Shown here piece by piece: positions 32,640-42,000 of a stretch of DNA of 50,248 nucleotides (position 1 is the stretch's first letter; every line of letters starts with the position of its first letter). The stretch is from assembly GCA_003021005.1 (NCBI GenBank), contig PXRI01000021.1, forward strand, positions 45,026 through 95,273, written 5' to 3'. Both the position numbers and the translations under genes were made by a program. Under the pieces are notes generated by a model that saw only the letters and a program-made list of their open reading frames with translations, did not search any database and was not told the DNA's origin. Source of the DNA: Halobacteriales archaeon QS_1_69_70. GTDB taxonomy: Archaea; Halobacteriota; Halobacteria; Halobacteriales; Haloarculaceae.

Positions 32640-33800
32640 ATGGAAGGGAGGTCGATCCGCGTCCTCCACGTCGATGACGACCCCGCGTTCGGCGAAATGG
32701 TCGAGACCTTCCTCGAACGCCAGGACGAGCGGCTCGAGGTCGAAACAGCGACGAGTGCAGCCGAGGGTCTCGAGATGCTCGCAGACGACGGGTTCGACGG
32801 CGTGGTTTCCGACTACGACATGCCCGAACGGAACGGGATCGAGTTTCTCGAGGCCGTCCGCGATGAGGACCCGTACCTCCCCTTTATCCTCTTTACCGGC
32901 AAAGGCAGCGAGGAGATAGCGAGCGAGGCCATCGCGAACGGGGTCAGCGACTATCTCCAGAAAGCCACCGGGACCGATCAGTACACCATCCTGGCCAACC
33001 GTCTCGCGAACGCGGTGGACCGATACCGGGCCAGACGCCAGATCGACCTTCGGCACCAGGCGCTGGAAACAGCCAGCGAGGGCCTGAGCCTCGTCAACCC
33101 CGACGGGACGTTCACGTACGTGAACGCCGCGTTCGCACAGCTTTTCGGATACGATCAGGCCGAACTGATCGGAACCCACTGGACAGTCCTCTATCATGAC
33201 TCGGAGGCAAAACGGCTCGAGCGCAAGATCCTGCCTGCCGTCCTGGAGACTGGCCACTGGGCGGGCGAAACCGTTCGGTTGACCAAACACGGCACACGTC
33301 TGGTAACCGACCACCGTCTCACTCGTGCCGACGGGGACACGATCGTCTGTACGGCGACGGACCTCACCGAGGAACGAGCCGCGTCCAGTCGAGCGGAAAC
33401 CACGTTCGAACTCCTGCTCGACACCATCGGCGGCGAGGGGTACGTGTTCTTCACCCTCGACCACGAGGGCTACATCACTCGCTGGAACGACGGGGCAGCG
33501 GGCTTCTACGGGTCCGATGCGGACGACGTTCTGGGCGACCACCTCTCGACGCTATCCACCGACGCGGACCGACCCGAAACCGTCTCCGAGGACCTTCTGG
33601 ACATAGCATGGAGAGAGGGTTCCGTCACCCACGACGTGTATCTCCGCCGGGAAGACGGCGGTCAGGTTCCGGTACAACTGCGGATCTCTTCGGGCACTGA
33701 TAGCGACGGCACACTTCGCGGGTTCGGCGTGGTGACCCGGGAGTCGGCCGAACAGCCGCCAGTGGAGTACGGCCCCGATCCGCAACTCGGTCGGACGTAG
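32640..33800 (+). CDS. Response regulator receiver protein with two PAS domains
   Basis: 386 residues from ATG 32640, favoured over GTG 32634 because a GGGGTGA ribosome-site-like sequence is then about 9 bases away. REC domain (about 5-120): acidic pocket VDDD (11-14), phospho-acceptor Asp58 in VVSDYDMP, Thr86 and the conserved Lys in YLQKATG. Two PAS domains follow (about 140-255, ASEGLSLVNPDGTFTYVN; and about 260-375, GEGYVFFTLDHEGYITRW). There is no histidine kinase or DNA-binding domain after them, so it is a sensor-receiver protein or a kinase that has lost its catalytic part. Base use looks less GC-rich than its neighbours. Confidence 0.82.
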   Translation: MEGRSIRVLHVDDDPAFGEMVETFLERQDERLEVETATSAAEGLEMLADDGFDGVVSDYDMPERNGIEFLEAVRDEDPYLPFILFTGKGSEEIASEAIANGVSDYLQKATGTDQYTILANRLANAVDRYRARRQIDLRHQALETASEGLSLVNPDGTFTYVNAAFAQLFGYDQAELIGTHWTVLYHDSEAKRLERKILPAVLETGHWAGETVRLTKHGTRLVTDHRLTRADGDTIVCTATDLTEERAASSRAETTFELLLDTIGGEGYVFFTLDHEGYITRWNDGAAGFYGSDADDVLGDHLSTLSTDADRPETVSEDLLDIAWREGSVTHDVYLRREDGGQVPVQLRISSGTDSDGTLRGFGVVTRESAEQPPVEYGPDPQLGRT

Positions 33801-33919
33801 GTGGTAATCTGCCACGCGTATCGGTGCGTCAAGCGACGTGACGGCACGGCCGGGAGGACACCCAGGGTTCAGATGCACTCGGTGCGTTTCGTTCTCGTTA
33901 CCGATCGAAGGCGAAGGAG

Positions 33920-33993
33920 AGCCGGTGGAGGGATTTGAACCCTCGACCTAATCCTTACGAAGGATTCGCTCTGCCAGTCTGAGCTACACCGGC
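33920..33993 (-). tRNA. tRNA-Thr (CGT anticodon)
   Basis: 74-nt cloverleaf on the minus strand: acceptor GCCGGTG/CACCGGC with U discriminator, D-arm GCTC/GAGC, anticodon stem AATCC/GGATT around loop TTCGTAA with anticodon CGT (33957-33959), T-arm GAGGG TTCAAAT CCCTC. No intron and no encoded CCA. Reads threonine codon ACG. Confidence 0.95.
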
Positions 33994-34227
33994 GCCATCC
34001 GGTGGTGGGAGGATCGTCGGCAAAAGGGTTCCGAATCATGCCACCCGGAGAGGACGCGGCCGCCGCCGAGGGCGAGGGCCGCGGCGGCGGCGACGGCGGC
34101 GAGGACCAGGAGGACGATGGCACCGGTCCTGCCGGCGGTCTCCGGGAGGCTCCCAACGAGTGAGTCACCCTCGTCGCCGTCGATCGCGGCCGCATCCGCG
34201 GCGGTGCCGGAGTCCCCGGCCGGCTCG

Positions 34228-35214
34228 CTACCGCGTGAGCCGGACGTCGAGACGGACGTTCGACTCGTGGGGCGCGTACGACCGGACCGTCCGTCGGGCC
34301 TGGACGGCGGTCGCGTAGGCCGGTTCGGCGGCCGCCCGGATGGCGCGCTCGCCGGCGGTGTAGGGGTCGTCGTCAGGCTGGATGTCGTAGTAGTGCACTA
34401 CGCAGTCGTCGCCGGCCAGCCGGACAGCGGTGTCGAGGAAGTCTGCGGCGGTGTGGGGGAGGTTCATCACGATCCTGTCGGCCCAGTTGTCGTAGCCGGT
34501 GACGTCGCGGACGTCGCCGTGGATGGCGGTGACGCGGTCGGCGACGCCGTTCCGCTCGGCGTTCCGGCGGAGGTACTCGACGGCCGCCCCGTTGAGGTCG
34601 ACGCCGACGCAGTCGGCGCCCCGCTCGGCGGCCGGGACCACGAACGGGCCGACGCCGGCGAACATGTCGAAGACGCACTCGCCGTCGGCGACCTGGCCGA
34701 CGACGCGACGCCGGTCCGTCGCGAGCCGCGGCGAGAAGTACACCTCGGCGACGTCGACCGCGAAGGCACAGCCATACTCGCGGTGGACGGTCTCGGTGTC
34801 CTGGCCTGCCAGGACGTCCCACTCCCTGACGCGGTGTGGGCCCTCGACGGGCGAGGCGCGGTTGAGGACGGTGTCGATCGGGAGGTCCGACGCCACGATG
34901 GCCTCGGCGAGCTCGGCGGCCCGCTCGGGATCGTCCTCGTCGACGATCGCGACGTCGCCGAGCCGCTCGTAGGAGGGCTCGACCCCGAGCAGGTCGCCGG
35001 GCAACGTCTGGGTGGCCCGCGCTGCGGGCTCGCGGTCGACGACCTCGTACCGCTCGCCGATCGCGGCGAGGTCGGCGTCGGGGGCAAGCGGGACGTAGAG
35101 GAAGCCGTCCTCGACGCCGATCTCGTACCCGTCGGCGACGGCGTCCCGCTCGGCGAGCCGTCGGCGGGCGGCCTCGCCGCGTTCCCGGGGCACCCGGACG
35201 CAGGGGACTCCCAT
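34228..35214 (-). CDS. trm5: tRNA (guanine37-N1)-methyltransferase Trm5
   Basis: 328 residues. N-terminal domain MGVPCVRVPRERGEAARRRL, then an RNA-binding part, and a Rossmann-fold methyltransferase: YFSPRLATDRRRV, motif I VFDMFAGVGPFVVPAA, DLNGAAVEYLRRNAERN, and the catalytic-type motif IVMNLPHTAADFLD. This order is that of archaeal Trm5, which adds the N1-methyl group to G37 of tRNA and prevents frameshifting; some paralogues act in wyosine synthesis. ATG 35214 gives the expected start. Adjacent to the tRNA gene and dphB, both translation-related. Confidence 0.88.
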   Translation of the reverse strand: MGVPCVRVPRERGEAARRRLAERDAVADGYEIGVEDGFLYVPLAPDADLAAIGERYEVVDREPAARATQTLPGDLLGVEPSYERLGDVAIVDEDDPERAAELAEAIVASDLPIDTVLNRASPVEGPHRVREWDVLAGQDTETVHREYGCAFAVDVAEVYFSPRLATDRRRVVGQVADGECVFDMFAGVGPFVVPAAERGADCVGVDLNGAAVEYLRRNAERNGVADRVTAIHGDVRDVTGYDNWADRIVMNLPHTAADFLDTAVRLAGDDCVVHYYDIQPDDDPYTAGERAIRAAAEPAYATAVQARRTVRSYAPHESNVRLDVRLTR

Positions 35215-35297
35215 GCCTGGAGGTGGGATGCCTGCGGCGGTAAGCCTGACGTTCCCGATACCGCGGCGCTTTTGCGGCCGGGCCGCCGAGCCGGGGC

Positions 35298-36137
35298 ATG
35301 CTCACGTTCGTCGGGCTCGGGCTGTACGACGAGCGCTCCGTCACCCTCGCCGGACGGAACGCCATCCGCGGGGCCGACCGTGTGTTCGCCGAGTTCTACA
35401 CCGGCCGGCTCGCCGGCGCGACGGTCGCCGACCTGGAGGCCGCCCACGGCGTCGACGTCGAGGTCCGCGACCGGACCGGCGTCGAGGAGGACCCGGACGC
35501 CATCCTCGCGGCGGCCGAGACCGGCGACGCCGTCTTCCTCTCCGCCGGCGACCCGATGGTCGCAACGACCCACGTCGACCTCCGGCTCCGCGCCGCCGAA
35601 CGGGGCATCGAGACCCGGGTCGTCCACGGGACGTCCGCCGAGACCGCGGCCGCCTCGCTGTCGGGGCTGCAGAACTACCGGTTCGGGAAGGCGACGACGC
35701 TGCCGTTCCCCTGGGCCCACGGTGCCGGGGCGCCCGACGCCGCCGGTGACGAACAGACGGGCGACGGGAGCGTCCCCGACAGCGTCCTCGAGACGATAGC
35801 GGCCAACCGCGAGCGCGGCCTGCACACGCTCGTGTTCCTGGACATCAAGGTCGGGACCGGGCCGTCCGATCCTGGACCCGACCAGGAGAAGTTCTTGTCC
35901 GCGGATCGCGCCGCCGCGCTGCTGGCCGACCACCTCGAGGGCGTCGGCGTCGCCATCGCCCGCGCCGGCGGTCCCGACCCGGTCGTCGCCGCCGACGCGC
36001 TTCCGGCGCTGGCCGAGCGATCCTTCGGGGAGCCGCTCCACCTGCTGGTCCTGCCCGGCGACCTCCACGTCGTCGAGCACGACGCGCTCGTCGAACTCGC
36101 CGGCGCACCCTCCTCGGCGCTTCCCGATCCCGTGTAG
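35298..36137 (+). CDS. dphB: Diphthine synthase
   Basis: 279 residues. Tetrapyrrole-methylase-type fold: MLTFVGLGLYDERSVTLAG start, AEFYTGRL, VFLSAGDPMVATTHVDLRL, VHGTSAETAA, LQNYRFGKATTLPFPW and TLVFLDIKVG are the DphB blocks. It methylates the modified histidine of elongation factor 2 on the way to diphthamide. The loop after PFPW carries a longer Asp/Gly-rich insert than usual. Convergent with the second archaeosortase gene, 7 bases apart. Confidence 0.9.
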   Translation: MLTFVGLGLYDERSVTLAGRNAIRGADRVFAEFYTGRLAGATVADLEAAHGVDVEVRDRTGVEEDPDAILAAAETGDAVFLSAGDPMVATTHVDLRLRAAERGIETRVVHGTSAETAAASLSGLQNYRFGKATTLPFPWAHGAGAPDAAGDEQTGDGSVPDSVLETIAANRERGLHTLVFLDIKVGTGPSDPGPDQEKFLSADRAAALLADHLEGVGVAIARAGGPDPVVAADALPALAERSFGEPLHLLVLPGDLHVVEHDALVELAGAPSSALPDPV

Positions 36138-36144
36138 TCGACGA

Positions 36145-37116
36145 TCAGTCGTCGGCGCGGGACGGATCGGGGTGGCGGCCGTCGACCTCGTCCGGCAGGA
36201 GGCCGAGTTCGGCGGCCGTGTCCCGGTCCTCGCCGGTGGCCATATAGGCGACGTCGTCGACGATGACCAAAAGTTCCGGGAGCACGCGTATGACGTACCA
36301 CGCGATGGCCACGAGCGCAACGACCGACAGGAGTTGGCTGAGTACGCCCTCGGCGACGACGTGGGATACCATGTACGGGTCGGACTCACCGTAGATGGCC
36401 AGCACGTAGGGGGTGTACCAGCCGTCGAACCACTGGCGGCCGAACGCGAGCCCGATGAAGGTGGTCCGGACGATGTTGAGAACGTAGATGATCGGGATGG
36501 CGACGCCGAGCGCCTGCAGCTTCCGGCGCCAGGGGGCGCGGACGGCGGCGATGCAGCCGGCGAAGATCGCCATGCTGCCGAGCGCCGTACACGCCATCAC
36601 GATGTTGTACACGATGCCGGCGTGGTCCGGGTCGGCGGTCTCGAAGTGGAAGGCCGCCAGGAACCCCTCGTAGGCCGGACGGGCGGGGCCGATCGGGCGG
36701 AGCGTCGGGTCGTAGCCCAGCGTGTCCATCAGCAGGTGGGTCTGGGCCGCGACGTGTTCGACCAGGAGGCGTCGGACCGGCGTGAAGGTCTCGGCCGGCA
36801 GGTATATCAGGCCCATGACGGCGACGGCCCGCGAGAGCACGAAAAGCGAGTCGCGCCCGTCGACGACGAGATAGCCCGCATAGAGGCAGGCGGGGACGCC
36901 GACGAGGGCGAGAACCGCCTCGAGGATGCTGTTCTGTACGTAGAAGAAGAAGGGGACCAACAGCAGCCAGAAGGCGGCGAAGAGCGCCCAGGCCGCGCCG
37001 ACGACGTACCGGGCGAGCCCCGGGGAGCGCCGCTCGGCGAGGGCGCCGCCGCCGAACAGCCCGAGCAGGACCCACGCCAGCGGGTCCGTCACCGCGAGGA
37101 CGTCGCCGGGTACCAT
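36145..37116 (-). CDS. artA: Archaeosortase A-type transpeptidase, second copy
   Basis: 323 residues from ATG 37116 (a GTG lies three bases... one codon earlier). Eight or so hydrophobic helices. Exosortase/archaeosortase marks: catalytic Cys176 in VMACTALGSMAIF, Arg217 in LNIVRTTF, and the SDPYMVSHVVAEGVLSQ region near the C-terminus. The end ATGEDRDTAAELGLLPDE resembles the tail of the characterised haloarchaeal ArtA. ArtA recognises PGF-CTERM tails, removes the C-terminal helix and attaches the protein to a membrane lipid. It lies 24 bases after a small gene and forms a unit with another archaeosortase gene. Which copy is the main ArtA is not decided by sequence. Confidence 0.85.
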   Translation of the reverse strand: MVPGDVLAVTDPLAWVLLGLFGGGALAERRSPGLARYVVGAAWALFAAFWLLLVPFFFYVQNSILEAVLALVGVPACLYAGYLVVDGRDSLFVLSRAVAVMGLIYLPAETFTPVRRLLVEHVAAQTHLLMDTLGYDPTLRPIGPARPAYEGFLAAFHFETADPDHAGIVYNIVMACTALGSMAIFAGCIAAVRAPWRRKLQALGVAIPIIYVLNIVRTTFIGLAFGRQWFDGWYTPYVLAIYGESDPYMVSHVVAEGVLSQLLSVVALVAIAWYVIRVLPELLVIVDDVAYMATGEDRDTAAELGLLPDEVDGRHPDPSRADD

Positions 37117-37139
37117 CACCGGTCGGTAGGTTCGGTCGC

Positions 37140-37578
37140 CTAAAGGCCTTGTCGGCCCGCGGTGGTGTCACGGGCGCGGAGGCGGTCGGTCCGCACGTGA
37201 CGGAGGTCGGCGTACAGCGCGGCGAGCCGGCCGTCGAGACCCATGTCGTCGTCGAGGGCGCGGACCGACGCGCCCCCGTCCGCCGCCAGGTCGAGTCGCC
37301 GGGTGTCCGACCCCGTCGAGACCTCGATGGCGCCACCGTCGAGCCGGACCCGATGGTCCCGGATCTGCTCGTCGTATCCCACGGTGAGCGTCTCGCGCAC
37401 GGGGCCGGCCAGGTCCTGCTCGCGGACGTTGGTGCCCGCCCCGGTCGCGCCGTAGCCCAACAGCACGTTGTCGATGGCCCGGAACGCGCCCACGCCGGTC
37501 AGCAGGCCGCCGGCGACGGCGACCGCCTCCCGGCGCGTGACCGCCGGCCGGACGTCCCGCGCCGGCGTCGTGGGTCAC
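37140..37578 (-). pseudogene. Small RR-motif protein between the archaeosortases, frameshifted near start
   Basis: GTG at 37578 overlaps the stop of the upstream archaeosortase (GTGA), then MTHD is read. The protein-like sequence follows in another frame: RPAVTRREAVAVAGGLLTGVGAFRAIDNVLLGYG, VREQDLAGPVRETLTVGYDEQ, DDDMGLDGRLAALYADLRHV, to TAG 37140. The TRREAVAVAGGLL segment looks like a twin-arginine or single-helix membrane start, so the product is probably exported. Without a frame repair the first usable in-frame start would be GTG 37493, which removes that segment. No family is recognised. Its place between two sortases suggests a partner role, which is inference. Confidence 0.6.
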
Positions 37579-38528
37579 GCGCCTGGGTCACCGCCGTCGG
37601 CGGCGGTTGCCGGCGGGCGCAGCCGGATCTCGTCGCCGGTCAAAAGGTACAGGAGGTCCTCCGCGACCGCGAGGAGTTCGGGCAGCCACCGGGAGACCAG
37701 CCACGCGATAGCGAGGAGTGCGAAAAGCGCGAGGCCCTGGGAGATGATGCGGTCGGCCACGTAGAAGGAAACCCTGGTCGGATCCGAGAGCCCGAAGATG
37801 GTCATCACGGGTCCCTCCAGCGCCGGGTGGTCGAACCACTGGTAGCCGTTGGCGGCCGCGATGAACGCGTTGCGGGCGACGTTGAGCACCCAGATGATCG
37901 ACAGCGACACCGAGAGGCCGGCCGCCTTGCGCCGGAGCGGCGCCCGGACGGCGCCGACGAGGCCGCCGAAGATGGCCATGCTCCCGATGCCGGTGCAGGC
38001 GAACACGAGCCGCGTCGCCCGGCCGGTCGCCGGGAAGTAGAAGGTGTTCCGGAGTGAGGACCCCGTCGCGGGGTCCTCGACGAGCCGCATCCCCTCGCCG
38101 AGCCCCACGACATCGAGCGTCCAGACCGTCTGGCGGGCGACCGTCTCGATGAGGAACGCCCGGACGGGCGCGACGGTCTGGAACGGGAGGTAGATGAGGC
38201 CCATCAACGCGACGGCCCGCGAGAGCACGAAAAGCGAGTCGCGGCCCCCCAGGAGCGTCCAGCCGACGTACAGACACATCGGCACGGCGACGGCGACGAG
38301 CACCGTCTCGACGATGCTCCGGTGGACGACGGCGAACTGGTGGATCAACAGCAGCCAAAACACCGCGAACAAACCCCATGCCCCGGCGGTCAATCGCCGG
38401 GCGATCATGTCGTGGTCCAGGTAGTTCGCGCCGACGCCCGCGACGAAGACCGCCACGACGATCCAGGCCAGCACGTCGGTGACGGGGAGGACGGACACCT
38501 CCGTGAGCGACTGTGCGGGCAGACTCAT
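37575..38528 (-). CDS. artA: Archaeosortase A-type transpeptidase, first copy
   Basis: 317 residues from ATG 38528 (MSLPAQSLTEVSVLPVTDV). Multi-pass membrane protein with the archaeosortase triad region: catalytic Cys178 in VFACTGIGSMAIF, Arg219 in LNVARNAFI, and DPTRVSFYVADRIISQ. Shares LFVLSRAVALMGLIYLPF-type blocks with the second copy downstream, so the two arose by duplication. The frame continues upstream to 38651, but that part is hairpin repeat. It is transcribed in the same direction as the S-layer gene upstream, with repeat cluster F between. Confidence 0.87.
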   Translation of the reverse strand: MSLPAQSLTEVSVLPVTDVLAWIVVAVFVAGVGANYLDHDMIARRLTAGAWGLFAVFWLLLIHQFAVVHRSIVETVLVAVAVPMCLYVGWTLLGGRDSLFVLSRAVALMGLIYLPFQTVAPVRAFLIETVARQTVWTLDVVGLGEGMRLVEDPATGSSLRNTFYFPATGRATRLVFACTGIGSMAIFGGLVGAVRAPLRRKAAGLSVSLSIIWVLNVARNAFIAAANGYQWFDHPALEGPVMTIFGLSDPTRVSFYVADRIISQGLALFALLAIAWLVSRWLPELLAVAEDLLYLLTGDEIRLRPPATAADGGDPGA

Positions 38529-38570
38529 TGTCTGTCGATATGCGACGACGAGTAAAGGTCTTGTCGTCCG

Positions 38571-38788
38571 GGCGGCGCGCGGCCGACCGCAGGGAGGCCG
38601 CGCGCCGCCGGATGAGCGAGCGGGAGGAGGGAGCGAAGCGACCGACGACACGCGAGCCGGGCGGCCGACTGAAAGGAGGCCGCCGTATGAGCGAGCAGTG
38701 AGCGAAGCGACCCGCGAGCCGCGCGGCCGATCGGACGGAGGCCGTCGAACGAGCGAGCTGGGAGCGAGGTCTCGCTTCGCTCGACCTC
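38571..38788. repeat. Hairpin-repeat cluster F
   Basis: Contains the longest copy in the window: a 14-bp perfect stem (38571-38584 pairing 38596-38609) around GACCGCAGGGA. Also GGCGGCC/GGCCGCC around GACTGAAAGGA (38660-38684), CGGCC/GGCCG around GATCGGACGGA (38724-38744), and GAGGTC/GACCTC around the reverse-complement core TCGCTTCGCTC (38766-38788). Degenerate repeat continues to about 38850. The gap 38529-39018 between the archaeosortase start and the S-layer gene end holds no gene. Confidence 0.85.
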
Positions 38789-39018
38789 CGAACGAGCGAC
38801 CGACGACACGCGACCCGCGAGCCGTCAGCCCGCCGCCCGTGGCCGAACGGCGAGAGACCGGCCAGCCCGGCCGGTGGCAGGGGAGACTGCGTCGCCGCCC
38901 CTCGAGGCGACGGGCCGCCGGCGCGATGGGAGGACCCGTCGGGCTGTCGACGGCCGCGTCGCTCCGCAGCGCGGCGCGCGAAAGAACGGAACCGCGGAAG
39001 ACCGGCCGATCCGGTCAG

Positions 39019-42000
39019 TTAGAAGTCGCGCCGGCGTGCTGCCAGCAGTGCAGCGCCGATGAGCGCGATCAGGGCCAGCGCGGCACCGAAGCCGGGCTGG
39101 TCGTCGGTCGGCGTCGGCGAGTCGGTCGGCGTCGGCGACGCGGTCGGCGTCGGCGACGGACCCGGGGTCGGCGTCGGCGTCTCGAACGTCACCGATGCCG
39201 AGGCCGTGACGATGACGTCTTCGTCACCGGCCGTGTACGGAGCGTCCGCCGTACCGTTGCTAGTGACGAAGTCGTAGGTCTCGTTGTCGTTCTCGTCCTT
39301 GTGCGGCATGGCGATGGCCGTGCCGTCCTCCGTGTACGGGTCGTCGAGGGTGACCTCCACGTCGGTGTGGTTGGTGTCGGCCTCGAGGTACTCGGAGGTG
39401 CCGCGGACGCTATCGATGGTGGCGCCGTCGTTCAGCGTGCTGTCGTGGATCGTCACGAAGCCGCCCTGCGGCAGGTACGCGGTGTCGACAGTGACGGTCG
39501 ACAGCTCGTCCTCCTCCGGCGGGACGGTGATGTCGCTGAGGGTGACGCTTGCCGGCGTGCCTTCGACGACGATGCCGGGCTTCTGGGCGTCGTCCTCGAA
39601 GCCGGTGCCGGGCGAGGACACGCTGAAGTTGCGGCCGACCTCGGTCTCCGAGAAGTCGAAGACGTCGGAGGAGAAGTTGCCGTCCTCCTGGACGTCGACG
39701 GTGTCCCGGGCGAAGATCGGGGTCACGTCACCGGTCTCCGTGTCGTTGGCGCGGCGCACGCGGGTCGTGGAGCTCACCTGGATGGTGACGTCCGTGCCGG
39801 GTGCGACGTTGGTCTGACCGGAGATGGTCTGGTTGTCCCTGTTGTTGACGCGGACGCGGTCGGCGCCCTGCTCGTCGAACTCGGCCTCGCGGTCCTCGAC
39901 GTCCAGCTGGGTCGTCTGGTTACCCTCGGGGACGTAGGTGTCGATGCCGCCCCTGAACGTCGAGTTGAAGCCGGGGCCGACGTCGAACTCGACCTCGAAG
40001 TCGTTGCCCGGCTCGATCTGGACGTCCTCGTTCCCCACGCCGGTCTCCCGGGTGACCTCCAGGTCACGGACGTCCGTCACGAGGTACACCGTCTCGTTGT
40101 CCTCGTCGATGACGAAGTTGAACTGGGTGGACTGGTTGGGGTTCCGGTAGTCCTCGACCTTCGGCTCGCGGTTCTGCTTGAAGTTGATCTGCTCGAGCGT
40201 GACGTCGAGGATGGCGTCGTTCGCCTGGCCGACGCCGGGATCCTCGGACTGGGCGTCGTCGAGGATCTGGTTGCCGTCGGCGCTGTCGAGGTCGGTGTTG
40301 GCGAGGGCGTCGAACGCACCGTAGACGCCGGTGATGTTGACCTTGTGGACGAGGACGTCACGCTGGTCGGAGCGGTTGCGGTCCGCGAGCGTGACCATGC
40401 CCGTCTCCGAGAGGTCGTCGTTGGACGAGAGTTCGCTCTTTTGGTCGAGCGTGTTCAGCGGCGCGTCGGGGTGCCGCATCTGCGTGAGGCTCTCGTAGCT
40501 CGACTCCTGGATGTTGAGGACGCCGCGGTCGAGCGTTCCACCGTCGGTGTCCTCGAGCACCAGGTCGTACTGGCCCTCGTCGAGCACACCGGTCAGCTTG
40601 GTGGTGCGGCGGTCGACGCTGACGATGTCGCCGTTGATGGCCTCGTAGGCCTCGCTCTCGTTGCCATCGTCGACGTTCCCTGCGAGGAACGTGTTCATCC
40701 GGATGTCGATCCGGCCGTCGTCGTCGGGCTGGGCGACGACGCGGGTCTCGTAGTTGTTCCGGCTCGCGTCGCCGATGACGAGGACGAGCGTGTCGATCTC
40801 GTTGGCGTTCTGGATCGAGATGGTCGCCTCGCTGCTGCCCTCCTCACTCTGGAGGTCACCGCGGTTCACGGAGAAGGCGCCGGTCTGGGAGTCGAAGTTG
40901 CCGACGCCCGTCTGGGCCTCGATGACCTCGATGCCGGCCGTGTCGGTCGGGGTCGTGTCCGTCGGCGAGACGGTGAACGAGTAGTTCCCCGTGGACTCGC
41001 CGGCGAAGTCGAAGTTGATGTTGGCGCTGCTGTTGAGCCCGTTCACGCGGATGGCGTCCGAACTCGGGGCGCGGTCCTCGTTGACGTTGTTGGTCGTCGA
41101 CCCCTCGACGATGCGGTTCAGCTCGCTCTGGCTGAAGTTCTCGGCGGTGACGTAGAGGTCGTATCCGTTCCGGTTGGAGGAGACGGACATCGTCGCCGTC
41201 TCGTCCTTCCGGACCGTGTCTTCGTCGAACGACGCGTTGAGCGTCTGCGGGACGACTTCGACCCAGTCGTTGTCGGCGTCGGTGAAGTTATCCGAGTAAC
41301 AGCGCTGGTTCTCGGGACCACCGACACCGTTCTGGGTGGTCTGTTCGCCGTTGAAGCCGTCCTCTTCGTTGCCGACGTCGACGACCCTGCGGTCACCGGA
41401 GTTCTGGTCGATCGCCGTGATGACGACCTTCTCGTTGTCCGCGACGTTCTCCGTCGGGATCTGGGCACCGTTGCTGCTGTTCAGCGAGATCTCGCGGATG
41501 AGGGTGCCCTGCTGGTCGCCTTCCTCTTCGAAGTAGCGGAGCTGGTAGGAATCCCTGTCGGAGTTACAGGCGCCGGGGTTGGCCTGGAAGTCCAGGATCT
41601 GGCCCTTCCAGACGGTACGGCCGCCGGAGAACTTCCGGTCCGTCTGGCGTTCGTCGTCGTCGTCCGCGGGCTCACCGCTGATGCGGTAGGAGGCGTTCTG
41701 GGCCACGAACTCGCCACTGGTACCGACGTCGGTGTACGAGCGCCACTGTACCTCGTAGGTGTCACCGACGTCCGGGTTCCGGATCACCGGGTCGGTGAAG
41801 TTGATGTACATCGTGGCGTCGTCGCTGACGTTCTCCTTCTCCTGGAAGTCCAGGACGATGGTGTCGTCCTCGCTGTAGTTGTCCTGCAGCGGGACCGTTC
41901 GCCTGGTGGATTCATTGTATTGACCGGCGTTCGAGTCATTGATGATGACGGTGACGTTCTCGCCGCTGGTGAAGTTGTCGACGTCACCACCGAACCGGCC

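Noticed and set aside
34000..34227. Minus-strand frame with a strong hydrophobic helix (TGAIVLLVLAAVAAAA) between tRNA-Thr and trm5
   Set aside because: It has no start codon after the trm5 stop and would run into the tRNA gene; composition bias can produce such a helix. A relic of a membrane-anchor tail is possible but not supported.
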